Below are positions 31,348 through 39,679 of a stretch of DNA of 64,000 nt, piece by piece. The stretch comes from Thiomicrorhabdus sp. ZW0627. Its GTDB lineage: Bacteria; Pseudomonadota; Gammaproteobacteria; Thiomicrospirales; Thiomicrospiraceae. The stretch is taken from positions 75,084-139,083 of the forward strand of contig NZ_JARUQR010000006.1 of the NCBI RefSeq assembly GCF_029767005.1. Reading direction: 5' to 3'. The position numbers and the translations under genes were made by a program. Position 1 is the stretch's first letter; every line of letters starts with the position of its first letter. The notes under the pieces were generated by a model that worked only from the letters and a program-made list of their open reading frames with translations, did no database searches and was not told where the DNA came from.

Positions 31348-34164
31348 TCAAACGACTTCGGGAAGCGGTTTACCAATGTAATAACCTTGCCCATAATCCA
31401 CACCCAATCTCTTTAATTCATTGATCGTCCACTCATCCTCAACAAATTCGGCAATGGTTTGCATTCCAAACCCGTTAACGATTCTAGACAAACACTCCAA
31501 GAATATTTGATTCTGTTTATTGTCCCGTAAATTCTTAACATAAGATCCGTCCAGCTTAACGTAACTTAACGGTGCCAATTTAAGGTAATTAAAAGAGAAG
31601 AAACCAACCCCGAAATCATCTAAAGCGATCTTAATTCCCGCCTTGGCAATCAAATTAAGATTCTTAAGTGCCAAATCAAAGTTTTCAATATAAGCCGTCT
31701 CAGTCAGTTCAATAATCACCGATTCAGGATTCAAACCAAATTCCGCAATCCTTGAGCAAAGAATTTCAGGGAACTCTTTCGACTGAATGGTTGCCGTTGA
31801 GATATTAATCGAAAAAGAGATCTTTCGTCCCTTCAACTGTTCATACGACAATCGCTTCAATGCAGTCTGAACCACCCAACTGTCAATCTGCCTGATCAAA
31901 CCAATACGTTCGGCAGCCGGGATAAACTCATCCGGAAAAACAGGATTGCCGTCAAATCCAGTCAAACGCAACAACACTTCATAATGACTTACGGAAGAAT
32001 CATCAAGATTCATAATCGGCTGATAGGCAAGATTGAAAAACCCTGGAACCGTCAGCGCTTTTTTAATTAACCCTGTTAAATCATGCTCTTTTTGAACCGT
32101 GGACAAATTATTGTCATCCGGCGTATAAATATGCCAGAGGTTCAACCCTTTCTTTTTGGCCTGATACATGGCCAAGTCAGCATTCACAACCAAAGTTTGC
32201 TCATCATGACCGTGCTCAGGAATCAAAGAAGCACCCAAGCTGACGCTGTATTCAATCTTCTGCCCTTCGTCCGTTACTACCCGACCATTTAAAGCCGAAG
32301 CAAGTTTGGTTAACATCATCTCCAAATTCGCCCGATCAATCTTTTGGAAAATAATCGTGAATTCGTCTCCCGCAAGCCGGCTGATCGAATCATTTGCACG
32401 CACATTTTCCTTAAGCGTATCCGCAATCTGAATCAATACCTGATCACCAACGGCATGCCCGTACAAGTCATTAATCTGCTTAAAACGGTTAACGTCGATA
32501 AAAACAACGGCACCTTCCATTCCTGCATCAAGCACATATTCAAGATCTCGATGAAACGCACGACGATTACCAATCTTCGTCAAAGTATCGTTATTGGCAA
32601 GCCATTCCAGAGCCTTCTCGTCTTTTTTACGCTTAGTCAAATCCATCCCTATAGAAAGGATGACCTTACCACCGACCTCATCGTCAACTAACGAATGCGT
32701 CCAATCAACTACAATCGGATCACCATTAATACTTAACAACTCTGTTTCTTGCTTTACAGCCTCATCGGTCGTGCTACCCAAGCCGGACACCAGATCAATA
32801 AAGTCATCTTGAAAATGCCGGTGGGAGAAAACATCCAAAAACCCTCTCTTCTCATCACCGAACACATCTTCAAAACGAGTATTACTGGACAGGATTCGAT
32901 GATTCAAATCCTGCGTTAAAATGAATAAATGTGAGTTGTTAATCAATCGCTCTAAAAACGATCTTGAACGCGTCAAGATATTGATTTGTTCATTCAACTC
33001 CTGTTTTTTCTTCTCAACATCTCGATGAAGATCTTCAAGCTCACGCGATACAAAATAGACGCTTCTTTCCAGCATGCTCAGCTCATCCGTAAAATAACTA
33101 CGGCCGGAAGACACCGCAATACGCGCCTTTTTATATTCATGTTGCGGCAAGAAATTTAACGCACTCGTCAAACCAAGCAAACGCTTTAATGGACCCAACA
33201 TCAAAAAGATCAATGAAAGTTCTGAAACGATCAACGCCAACAGGCCTGTCACCATACCTCCAATAATTGACTGCATAAGCGCAGCGTACTGCTTGCTCTT
33301 GTCACTAATCGCAACAAAGTCAACATCATCCCCCATTGGACGTAAATGCATCTTTTCCAAAGACTGGAACAAATACTGAGAACCCGCATAACTGTGAAGT
33401 CCCAGCAAATTGTTCAAATCCAAGTCATAATCATGACTCCAATTCTTCAAAACCGGCATCATAACGGCGTAACTGCTAACCGCCCAGGCAACACTGTTTA
33501 ACTCAGGCAAAAAGCGCTCGGATTCAATATCTTGAGACCCAATCTCTTTTTTCAAAAGCACAGCAATATCACTTCCGGTCAGGTTTTTATATCGAACCAA
33601 CATATCCGACATATTTTGACCCAACACAATGGCGCCCTGAGAGCCATCATTAAAAATGATCGGTTCCACGACAAACTGTAAGCAACCTTCCTCGCAGTAC
33701 AAAAATGACTCTGGCCCCTGAAATGCAGAAGAGCCTCGAATATCCTCTAAAGCCGAGTTCAGTCTTCCGATATCTTTTAGCATTCTTTCGTTATAAACAC
33801 TGCCGTTTTCAATTCCGTCCGCATCAAAGACAGCCAGATAATCCAAACCAATACTGATATTCAATTCAATCCATTGCTGGCGTAAATATTGGTTTAAGCG
33901 ACCGGCACCTTGAAAACGGGAAGATTCGCGAATCCCCTCTTCTCTTGATATTAGCTGAGCAAATTGTGACAGTCTCAGAAAATTGTCATTCATTAACTGG
34001 TCAAATGCTTCCTGATGTTTTTGCGAAAGCGTTTCGACTTCTGCGTTATAGCTCTTAATCAAACCATAAACGTTGAGTCCCACCCAAAAGAGCGTAATAG
34101 AAATCAACGTAACACTGAGAAACAACAGCGCCTTCCATTTAAGGCTAACAAACATGATATTCAC
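31348..34164 (-). CDS. Membrane GGDEF-EAL protein with periplasmic sensor and PAS domain
   Basis: 938 aa bifunctional-type c-di-GMP enzyme. TM1 is at ~10-33, a ~255 residue periplasmic domain of Cache-like size follows, and TM2 is at ~296-322. A juxtamembrane helix or HAMP-like stretch and coiled coil follow (to ~395), then a PAS domain (~400-510). The GGDEF domain (~525-680) has R-L-A-G-D-E-F (Ala598-Phe602) and an inhibitory site RxxD (Arg589-Asp592). The EAL domain (~690-935) reads YEVLLRL (Glu729) instead of EAL, but all metal and catalytic positions look kept: SINIS, ELTET, DDFG, VKLDG, IAEFVE, GQGYYIGKP. Loop 6 is DDFGVGFFS, a variant of DDFGTGYSS. Start GTG 34164 or ATG 34155. It follows the porin after ten bases. 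Confidence 0.92.
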   Translation of the reverse strand: MNIMFVSLKWKALLFLSVTLISITLFWVGLNVYGLIKSYNAEVETLSQKHQEAFDQLMNDNFLRLSQFAQLISREEGIRESSRFQGAGRLNQYLRQQWIELNISIGLDYLAVFDADGIENGSVYNERMLKDIGRLNSALEDIRGSSAFQGPESFLYCEEGCLQFVVEPIIFNDGSQGAIVLGQNMSDMLVRYKNLTGSDIAVLLKKEIGSQDIESERFLPELNSVAWAVSSYAVMMPVLKNWSHDYDLDLNNLLGLHSYAGSQYLFQSLEKMHLRPMGDDVDFVAISDKSKQYAALMQSIIGGMVTGLLALIVSELSLIFLMLGPLKRLLGLTSALNFLPQHEYKKARIAVSSGRSYFTDELSMLERSVYFVSRELEDLHRDVEKKKQELNEQINILTRSRSFLERLINNSHLFILTQDLNHRILSSNTRFEDVFGDEKRGFLDVFSHRHFQDDFIDLVSGLGSTTDEAVKQETELLSINGDPIVVDWTHSLVDDEVGGKVILSIGMDLTKRKKDEKALEWLANNDTLTKIGNRRAFHRDLEYVLDAGMEGAVVFIDVNRFKQINDLYGHAVGDQVLIQIADTLKENVRANDSISRLAGDEFTIIFQKIDRANLEMMLTKLASALNGRVVTDEGQKIEYSVSLGASLIPEHGHDEQTLVVNADLAMYQAKKKGLNLWHIYTPDDNNLSTVQKEHDLTGLIKKALTVPGFFNLAYQPIMNLDDSSVSHYEVLLRLTGFDGNPVFPDEFIPAAERIGLIRQIDSWVVQTALKRLSYEQLKGRKISFSINISTATIQSKEFPEILCSRIAEFGLNPESVIIELTETAYIENFDLALKNLNLIAKAGIKIALDDFGVGFFSFNYLKLAPLSYVKLDGSYVKNLRDNKQNQIFLECLSRIVNGFGMQTIAEFVEDEWTINELKRLGVDYGQGYYIGKPLPEVV

Positions 34165-34174
34165 TAACCTTTAA

Positions 34175-35524
34175 TTAAAACTGGAAGCTCACGGCGACCG
34201 AATAGGTATTCCAATGCTTACGGATGGCTTCCTGTTCGATACCTGGATAAGAAGGTAACCAGGCCGTACCGTCATTAATGCTCATTTCGCCAAGCAACAT
34301 CCAATTCGAAGACAATTGCCACTTCGCACCGAAGGTCAACCCCTTGGAAAATCCATGACTTGGGTTATAGTCAAAGCTAAATTGCTCGCTATTTCGATCA
34401 TCCGCATTGAGATACATCTCTTCATAGCGACCATAAAGGCTTAAATCATCCATGGCAAACCACTCTGCCTGCAGATAAAACCCGTCCGTATCGAAGGTTT
34501 GCTGGGTACTAGTTCCAACCATAGAAATGGTCGGACTGTTAAACAGTCTCATATATTCAGCGGTCAGCAACCAATCATCAAAGCCATATTGAATAGACCA
34601 TAAAGTATAAAGTGTTTTAAACGTCAGACCGGTAACATATTTCGATGGATTATTAGCAATCTCAGCTTGCGAAGCCTGACTCAAGTAATTAAAAAATGAG
34701 GCGCTCCCGTAACTCAGACCCAGCCCACCCAAAGATACCGGTGTTACAGCTTGCACTGCTGCATTCTGAAGCGCATCCGATTGTTCCAGAGTGGCTTGTG
34801 CCTGATCAGTACTTTGTGCACCGTCAAATTTCGCATAGGCTTGAAGCGCACTTGCAGCCAACCTTAAACCGCTTATCTTATTCGGGCTAAACGAGAGGCT
34901 TAAACCGGACAACTCAATATCATTCATACCTCCTTGAGCTGGAGCGCCGCCAAACATGTAATACTCGACGCTCGGGTTTTCCAGCTTTTTATTTCCGCGG
35001 AATATCTCCCAAGACAAGAATCCGCTTTCCAGCTCCAACGCCCCATAGAGATTGATGCCGTCGACCGACAAAAATGCATCACGAAAAGAATCAAAATACA
35101 CTGATTCCGGCACCTTTGTGCCTGGACGTGCAGAAGGAACATCGCGACTGGAATTATAAAAACCAATATTATTTTTCACTCTACCTAAACGAACGCCAAA
35201 CATCGATTCCGGTGACGAATAAAACTGGTAGTCCAACAGCAAAAAATCGACTCTCAGTGCTCCATCGTCAACTTCACCGACTTTTCGGCTTAATACCTGT
35301 CCCGCAACACGCAAGCTCGGAGAAAGTTCCACAAAACCGTTAAGCCCAATTTCACGGAAATCAAACGATCCATCCCTTGAAGCTGTTCCGGCATACGGGT
35401 TATCAGGGCTGTATACGTATGACTGCATTGCAAATCCATGGATTTCGGAATTTTCAGACACATCTAAAGCCAGTACAGACAACGGTAAAAACAAACCTGA
35501 GATAAATACAATTAACTTATTCAT
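34175..35524 (-). CDS. Outer-membrane porin-like beta-barrel protein
   Basis: The frame runs from 35581, but ATG 35524 starts a signal peptide (MNKLIVFISGLFLPLSVLA) and has AGGA just upstream. About 449 aa with alternating hydrophobic beta strands, aromatic girdles and a C-terminal Phe (SVAVSFQF), the usual BAM signal. Low Cys and AT-rich. It contains a 55-residue Ala/Gln-rich stretch (~225-290) likely to form an extracellular loop. No family beyond a general porin is recognised. Its start overlaps the stop of the binding-protein gene by eight bases, so both are translated together. Confidence 0.85.
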   Translation of the reverse strand: MNKLIVFISGLFLPLSVLALDVSENSEIHGFAMQSYVYSPDNPYAGTASRDGSFDFREIGLNGFVELSPSLRVAGQVLSRKVGEVDDGALRVDFLLLDYQFYSSPESMFGVRLGRVKNNIGFYNSSRDVPSARPGTKVPESVYFDSFRDAFLSVDGINLYGALELESGFLSWEIFRGNKKLENPSVEYYMFGGAPAQGGMNDIELSGLSLSFSPNKISGLRLAASALQAYAKFDGAQSTDQAQATLEQSDALQNAAVQAVTPVSLGGLGLSYGSASFFNYLSQASQAEIANNPSKYVTGLTFKTLYTLWSIQYGFDDWLLTAEYMRLFNSPTISMVGTSTQQTFDTDGFYLQAEWFAMDDLSLYGRYEEMYLNADDRNSEQFSFDYNPSHGFSKGLTFGAKWQLSSNWMLLGEMSINDGTAWLPSYPGIEQEAIRKHWNTYSVAVSFQF

Positions 35525-35978
35525 TTCCTGCTCCCTCAGACAAAACCCGTACACCGTCAACTTTAAAATCTTCTGCCACATAACCGATGGCCCCTTCTGT
35601 ATCCTTAACCTTAATCAACATTTCCCCTTGCGTTTGAACCACTTCCGGTGACTTACCCGTTCCGGTAAAAATCAAACGACTCCATAAGCGATCAAGTTGA
35701 TAACTCTGAATTCCCAACTTGGAAACCGAAAACTGTTTATGCAACTCACTTCTGGAAGGCAAAATAAACACCTTAATTGGATGGCCATTCGGCCACTTAT
35801 TAACCTGCATAGCATAAATACGCTTAAGGTAAAGTGAATTAACGTCCTTAACCGGCACGGTCTCATTCACTATGACTTTTGCTTGAGCCATAGAAAACGA
35901 TGAAAAAAACAAGAAACACACAAATACGCAGCAGCCGTATAAGCTATTTCGTTGTAAGGAAAAGTGAAGATACAACAC
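35517..35978 (-). CDS. Short periplasmic substrate-binding-like protein (PstS-like PBP family)
   Basis: 153 aa, GTG start with AGAGAG seven bases upstream. The N-terminal hydrophobic segment ends SMAQA-KV, a signal peptidase I site. The mature ~120 residues match the short 'phosphate ABC transporter substrate-binding' family: NSLYLKRIYAMQVNKWPNGH (the xLxxIFxGxxxxWPDG pattern), PSRSELHKQF, LDRLWSRLIFTGTGKSP, and KVKDTEGAIGYVAED. These are half-size proteins without transporter genes. Here it heads an operon with a porin and a GGDEF-EAL protein, suggesting a ligand sensor for the latter. Ligand unknown. Confidence 0.85.
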   Translation of the reverse strand: MLYLHFSLQRNSLYGCCVFVCFLFFSSFSMAQAKVIVNETVPVKDVNSLYLKRIYAMQVNKWPNGHPIKVFILPSRSELHKQFSVSKLGIQSYQLDRLWSRLIFTGTGKSPEVVQTQGEMLIKVKDTEGAIGYVAEDFKVDGVRVLSEGAGNE

Positions 35979-36182
35979 TGAAAATCTCTCTAATTAAAAA
36001 GACTTAATTTATTAAATGAAAAGGCAAGGCCTCATCCCAAACACACCTATTTAATCCACCATTGTTATCAACTTAATAAACTTCAGATCGTCCAATTCAG
36101 CACATCTAAAATCCATAAAAAACACAGGGATTTTTCACACCATCTCATACCAATCACATTATTGATAACGCTTTTACAACAT

Positions 36183-36217
36183 AAAAAACGGCAGTTAATA
36201 ATCCTATTAAATGCCGT
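36183..36217 (-). terminator. Orphan intrinsic terminator upstream of the sensory operon
   Basis: On the minus strand ACGGCATTTAATA, loop GGAT, TATTAACTGCCGT, then TTTTTT: a 13-bp stem with one mismatch. It is ~200 bases upstream of the binding-protein start and ~200 bases beyond the nitroreductase terminator, so it must end a short unannotated RNA or attenuate the operon. Confidence 0.8.
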
Positions 36218-36248
36218 CATAAATCTAACGTGGTGAGTAATTGTGCTT

Positions 36249-36257
36249 ATTCTAACA
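36249..36257 (-). promoter_or_regulatory. Candidate extended -10 for a short leader RNA
   Basis: Minus strand TGTTAGAAT (TGn-TAGAAT) without a clear -35. The start point would be near 36241, giving a ~60-base RNA ending at the orphan terminator. Confidence 0.35.
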
Positions 36258-36414
36258 TGGTTTTTACGAATAATTCATTTTTTTATAAAATCAATGACAT
36301 AAATCATTACCAATTATGGCTCCGTCCTAGTAACCACAAGTTATCGAAGGATTTTTATCCTCATAAAAAATCTGGCAAGAATGGCTAAAACAAATTTTTT
36401 AAAATGCTGAAAAC

Positions 36415-36442
36415 AAAAAAAGGGCGTCAATTCGCCCCTTTT
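36415..36442 (-). terminator. Intrinsic terminator after the nitroreductase operon
   Basis: On the minus strand AAAAGGGGCG-AATTGA-CGCCCTTTTTT, about 60 bases beyond the nitroreductase stop. Confidence 0.88.
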
Positions 36443-36503
36443 CCATCTTCAAATCGTCCACTTGAACCGATAAAAACCGGTTACAGAAACAACTTGATTC
36501 CTA

Positions 36504-37130
36504 TTAAACAGTCATCATCATTTCCGCCATGTCATAACGCACCTTTTTTAATAACGCATTTTCATCCTCCGGATGACGCACACCCAAAGCGCACACCACC
36601 GATGTTTCCAATCCCTTTTCGGACAAACCTAGAATTGAATCGTATCCATCTGCTTCGATCCCCCCCATTGGGCAAGTATCGATCTCCATTGTCGGCGCTA
36701 CAGTAAGCATGGTTCCGAGCGCAATGTAAGCCTGCTGATGGGCCCACTCCCGCTTCTGCTCAGAAGTCATGCCGGAAAAAACCGATTTCATATGTTCGGC
36801 CAAGCCCTTCAGTTCATCGACCGACAATTCCCTTGCCAGGGCGACCGAGCGAATATATCGATCCACCATTTCATCCCCGACACGAGTCTGAACGGCAAAC
36901 ACGATCAAGTGCGAACAGTCGGCTACTTTCTCCTGTCCGTAGGAGTATTCAATCAGTGATCTTCGTACACTCATATCATCCACCAGGATCATACGATAGG
37001 GTTGCAGTCCATACGAAGTCGCACTCAATCTCGTTGCGCCAAGCAACTCCATAACCTTGTCTTCATCAAGACGTTCGGGCGAAAACTGTCTCACCGCGTA
37101 ACGCCAATTCAATGCATCCATTACATTCAC
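36504..37130 (-). CDS. NAD(P)H nitroreductase-family flavoprotein
   Basis: 208 aa FMN-dependent oxidoreductase of the NfsB/FRase I type. N-terminal LNWRYAVRQFSPERL holds the FMN-phosphate contacts. SATSYGLQPYRMILVDD, the HQQAYIALGTMLTVAP helix and the C-terminal VCALGVRHPEDEN segment are typical. Last gene of a minus-strand run with the DMT exporter, VOC protein and cyclase (gaps of 36, 33 and -4 bases). Substrate unknown; quinones, flavins or nitro compounds are usual. Confidence 0.88.
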   Translation of the reverse strand: MNVMDALNWRYAVRQFSPERLDEDKVMELLGATRLSATSYGLQPYRMILVDDMSVRRSLIEYSYGQEKVADCSHLIVFAVQTRVGDEMVDRYIRSVALARELSVDELKGLAEHMKSVFSGMTSEQKREWAHQQAYIALGTMLTVAPTMEIDTCPMGGIEADGYDSILGLSEKGLETSVVCALGVRHPEDENALLKKVRYDMAEMMMTV

Positions 37131-37166
37131 TTTTATTTCCTCTTAAATTTATCCACACCAGCTTCT

Positions 37167-38078
37167 TCAACGTTTACCTGCTGGAGAAACCGCCTCTCTT
37201 TGCCTCCAGACACCTTGCGTCAATGTCGTCAGCAACACGCCTGACAAAATCAATCCCATACTGAACCAATCACGGACTTCGTACCGTTCATCCCACAATC
37301 CGATACCAGCCAGCAACGTAACAGCCGTAATCACATACCCCATTTGACTGAGATAGACAGGCCCGCCCACTTTCAAGAGATTAAACGAGCTAAGATACGA
37401 CGCCCCCGCCATCAAACCCAACACGAACAACAGCATGCCGATATCCATATCCATAGTTATTACATCCTGGAAGTTACCCATCGCAAGATTGACAAAGAAC
37501 AGCCAAATGCTCTGCACCGTCAACATCCCAATCACCAAAGGCATCGCTTCGCTACCGGTCGGCCAGAAACGGCTCCGATAGATATTGCTTGCGGCAAGTG
37601 CGATGGGTATTCCGAGCGCCAACAGCATGTATAAACCGTTTCCCGAAAAAGACATTGATTCGCCATGCATGACCAACATCGCCACGCCTCCAAAACCTAT
37701 AACCAGCCCCAAAAGACGTAATGGATGATTCCGCTCCAAACCCAATAGACGGGCCATGGCGTAAGTCACGACCGGTGATAAAGCTGTAAGCAACCCCACC
37801 ATACCGACCTGCAACTGCTGCATAGCCGTAAAAGCCAACACATAAGGAAGGCTTACCCCAAGCAAACCACCGATCAGGTAATATCTAACATAGCTTGGAT
37901 TCCAGACAGGAAAGCGACGTGATGGCCATGAAACCAACCACACCACCATCGCACCACCGGCCATCTGCCAAAACAGAATCAGCCATGGTGAAATATGCTC
38001 GCCGCCAGCCTGCTTACCGGCGATAAAAACGCCTCCCGCGAGAATCCCCGAAACAATAAGCAAGAACAAAGCTTTCAT
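37167..38078 (-). CDS. EamA/DMT-family transporter
   Basis: About 303 aa from ATG 38078 (MKALFLLIVSGILAGGVFIA), which has AAGGAG six bases upstream; the frame extends to 38096 without support. Ten hydrophobic helices form two EamA repeats. The second half has LAASNIYRSRFWP and ASYLSSFNLLKVGGPVYLSQ. Drug/metabolite exporters of this family move amino acids or small metabolites; specificity cannot be told. The operon context suggests export of a product or substrate of the cyclase/VOC pair. Confidence 0.85.
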   Translation of the reverse strand: MKALFLLIVSGILAGGVFIAGKQAGGEHISPWLILFWQMAGGAMVVWLVSWPSRRFPVWNPSYVRYYLIGGLLGVSLPYVLAFTAMQQLQVGMVGLLTALSPVVTYAMARLLGLERNHPLRLLGLVIGFGGVAMLVMHGESMSFSGNGLYMLLALGIPIALAASNIYRSRFWPTGSEAMPLVIGMLTVQSIWLFFVNLAMGNFQDVITMDMDIGMLLFVLGLMAGASYLSSFNLLKVGGPVYLSQMGYVITAVTLLAGIGLWDERYEVRDWFSMGLILSGVLLTTLTQGVWRQREAVSPAGKR

Positions 38079-38111
38079 TCCACACTCCTTTTGCACCTGA
38101 CAAGCTGCCAG

Positions 38112-38516
38112 TCAATGCATTTCTCCAGGCTGAGACAATTCAATGACATTACGATCCGGATCACGGAAAAAGATCGCAATGCTTCCATCTCCAAACGTGA
38201 CCGGACCTTCTGTGATTTCAATTCCCATCGAACGCGTCGCCGTTTCTGCCTGATAGATGTCTTTGACCTGCAGGGCCATGTGTGTAAATCCGGCATAACG
38301 CAATGTTTCATCCATCAAGACGTTGCGTCCGAAATTATCGAAGGTGACCGAATCCAAAAGGTTAATTTCGACCCCACATGGATGCTTGAGCACCACAACA
38401 CATTCCTCTTGATCATCTCGTATCTTCTTGAAGCCCAGTTGAAGATAAAAATTGATCGAATCTTCGAAGTCGGACACTCTGACACCGATATGTGCCAAAC
38501 CAGAAACCCTGATCAT
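38112..38516 (-). CDS. VOC superfamily protein (glyoxalase/dioxygenase-like)
   Basis: 134 aa made of two beta-alpha-beta-beta-beta units. LAHIGVRVSDFEDSINFYLQ supplies the first metal His, GFTHMALQVKDIYQAE the second, and IAIFFRDPDRNVIELSQP the terminal Glu, so the metal triad appears complete. It could be a ring-cleavage or isomerase type enzyme. The start overlaps the cyclase stop by four bases (ATGA), indicating tight coupling. Confidence 0.87.
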   Translation of the reverse strand: MIRVSGLAHIGVRVSDFEDSINFYLQLGFKKIRDDQEECVVVLKHPCGVEINLLDSVTFDNFGRNVLMDETLRYAGFTHMALQVKDIYQAETATRSMGIEITEGPVTFGDGSIAIFFRDPDRNVIELSQPGEMH

Positions 38517-39529
38517 AATTTGCCCCCTTTAAGGGGTTTTAAAGGAATGGCGATTGGGCGTAATGGTGCCGCATCCGACCCGCGAAGTTTCAAGGAACCG
38601 CCGATAAAAGCGAACTCATAAACCTTGTCTCGTGATAACTCTTCCAGATAGGCCAACTCTATGATCGGCGTGCCATGTTGAGCCAATAGATAACTGTGCA
38701 AAGGCACATAATTGTTTTCAACTTCTGAAGGAAAAGCCTCAAAACTGAGGTTGTCCGCCCCCACAATCATGGCCCCGCTTTCTTCAACCAGAAAACGCGC
38801 GGCCGACAACCCCATACCTGGCGGATTTTCCATATACGCCGACGCATCCTTATAGGTTTTCATGCGGCCTGTTCGGATTAGTACGATGTCGCCCTTTTGA
38901 AGTGACACCCTCTGTCTTTGAAGCGCTTCCATCAGATCGTTACGGGTAACGCGATAACCGCTCGGTAACATATCCACCCCCTTAGATACCGCCACATCAA
39001 TCAAAACACCCCGTGCGATCAAAGGTGGAATCTTTTCGGCACCTGCCACACTCCAACCTCGATCTCCGAGATGGTCTTTGGCTTTAAAACCGTTCCAGAT
39101 CCGGCCATTCAGACCGAAGTGGTTAAGTGCATCGATATGGGTTCCCATATGTGTGTAAAGAGAGATTGCCGCTCCGGTATAGCTGACATGTTCGTTCATC
39201 GACTTGCCTAGACCCAGTGGATCATCAATGACAGTGCCGTGAGGAGTATGCGTCATCCAGATTCGATAATGTGGATCACCGGCCGCCTGCCAACTCGGCA
39301 TACCGATGAAATACTCCACCGAAAGGTCGTAAACCTGACCGCCTGCAATTCTCGACATCACAGATTGCTGGGACTCGGGAGTCATTAAATTCAAACGGCC
39401 TATTTCATCTTTAGGCCCCCAAGGGCTTTTGCCAACCTGTTCGTCTGCCGCCATTGGTGACGATTGATACGTCAGCGCAGCGATAACAAGTGTCAAACGC
39501 CCCATCTTATGTACGAATGAAGTTTTCAT
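38513..39529 (-). CDS. Exported cyclase-family hydrolase (kynurenine formamidase-like)
   Basis: 338 aa with a signal peptide (MKTSFVHKMGRLTLVIAALTYQSSPMAA). The PF04199-type metal motif H-x-G-T-H-x-D is present in YTHMGTHIDALNHFG, with further conserved GDIVLIRTGRM and VGADNLSFEAFPS. Members hydrolyse formyl-kynurenine, isatin or cyclic amides; the periplasmic location is less usual. First gene of the four-gene operon and divergent from the LysR gene, a typical regulator-target layout. Confidence 0.87.
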   Translation of the reverse strand: MKTSFVHKMGRLTLVIAALTYQSSPMAADEQVGKSPWGPKDEIGRLNLMTPESQQSVMSRIAGGQVYDLSVEYFIGMPSWQAAGDPHYRIWMTHTPHGTVIDDPLGLGKSMNEHVSYTGAAISLYTHMGTHIDALNHFGLNGRIWNGFKAKDHLGDRGWSVAGAEKIPPLIARGVLIDVAVSKGVDMLPSGYRVTRNDLMEALQRQRVSLQKGDIVLIRTGRMKTYKDASAYMENPPGMGLSAARFLVEESGAMIVGADNLSFEAFPSEVENNYVPLHSYLLAQHGTPIIELAYLEELSRDKVYEFAFIGGSLKLRGSDAAPLRPIAIPLKPLKGGKL

Positions 39530-39636
39530 GATTCAATTCCTGTTTGTTTATTCAAAAAGTGCACATGCGTCCGATTGACTTCGGAATCGTTGAAAACATA
39601 TTAATAAATAACAAAGGATTGATAATCTGGGCTTCT

Positions 39637-39652
39637 TGAACAATACTGTTCA
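39637..39652. promoter_or_regulatory. Palindromic operator candidate in the LysR/cyclase intergenic region
   Basis: TGAACA-ATAC-TGTTCA, a perfect inverted repeat 28 bases before the LysR ATG. The position suits autoregulation and control of the divergent cyclase operon, although the classical T-N11-A form is only approximate. Confidence 0.5.
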
Positions 39653-39679
39653 CAAATATTGAATAATTGGGCTAGAAAA

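Larger units (their letters stand above)
35979..36414. other. AT-rich non-coding leader of the sensory operon
   Basis: No credible gene on either strand. It contains the orphan minus-strand terminator at 36183-36217 and a possible extended -10 at 36249-36257. It also has a GGAT/ATCC mini-hairpin (36349-36360), and a GC-richer block 36318-36350 (GGCTCCGTCCTAGTAACC on the plus strand) that stands out from the AT-rich background. I compared it by eye with GEMM (c-di-GMP-I) and c-di-GMP-II riboswitch cores and found no match. Confidence 0.5.

Noticed and set aside
31348..34164. EAL domain as catalytically dead because of EVL
   Set aside because: The Glu and all other metal and catalytic residues seem present; only the second residue of the signature and loop 6 differ.
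36255..36414. c-di-GMP riboswitch (GEMM or class II) in front of the GGDEF-EAL operon
   Set aside because: Tempting by context, but the conserved GEMM-I and class II core sequences could not be found on either strand.
39659..39679. TTG start of the LysR gene
   Set aside because: ATG 39680 gives the usual LysR N-terminus; the TTG lacks an SD.
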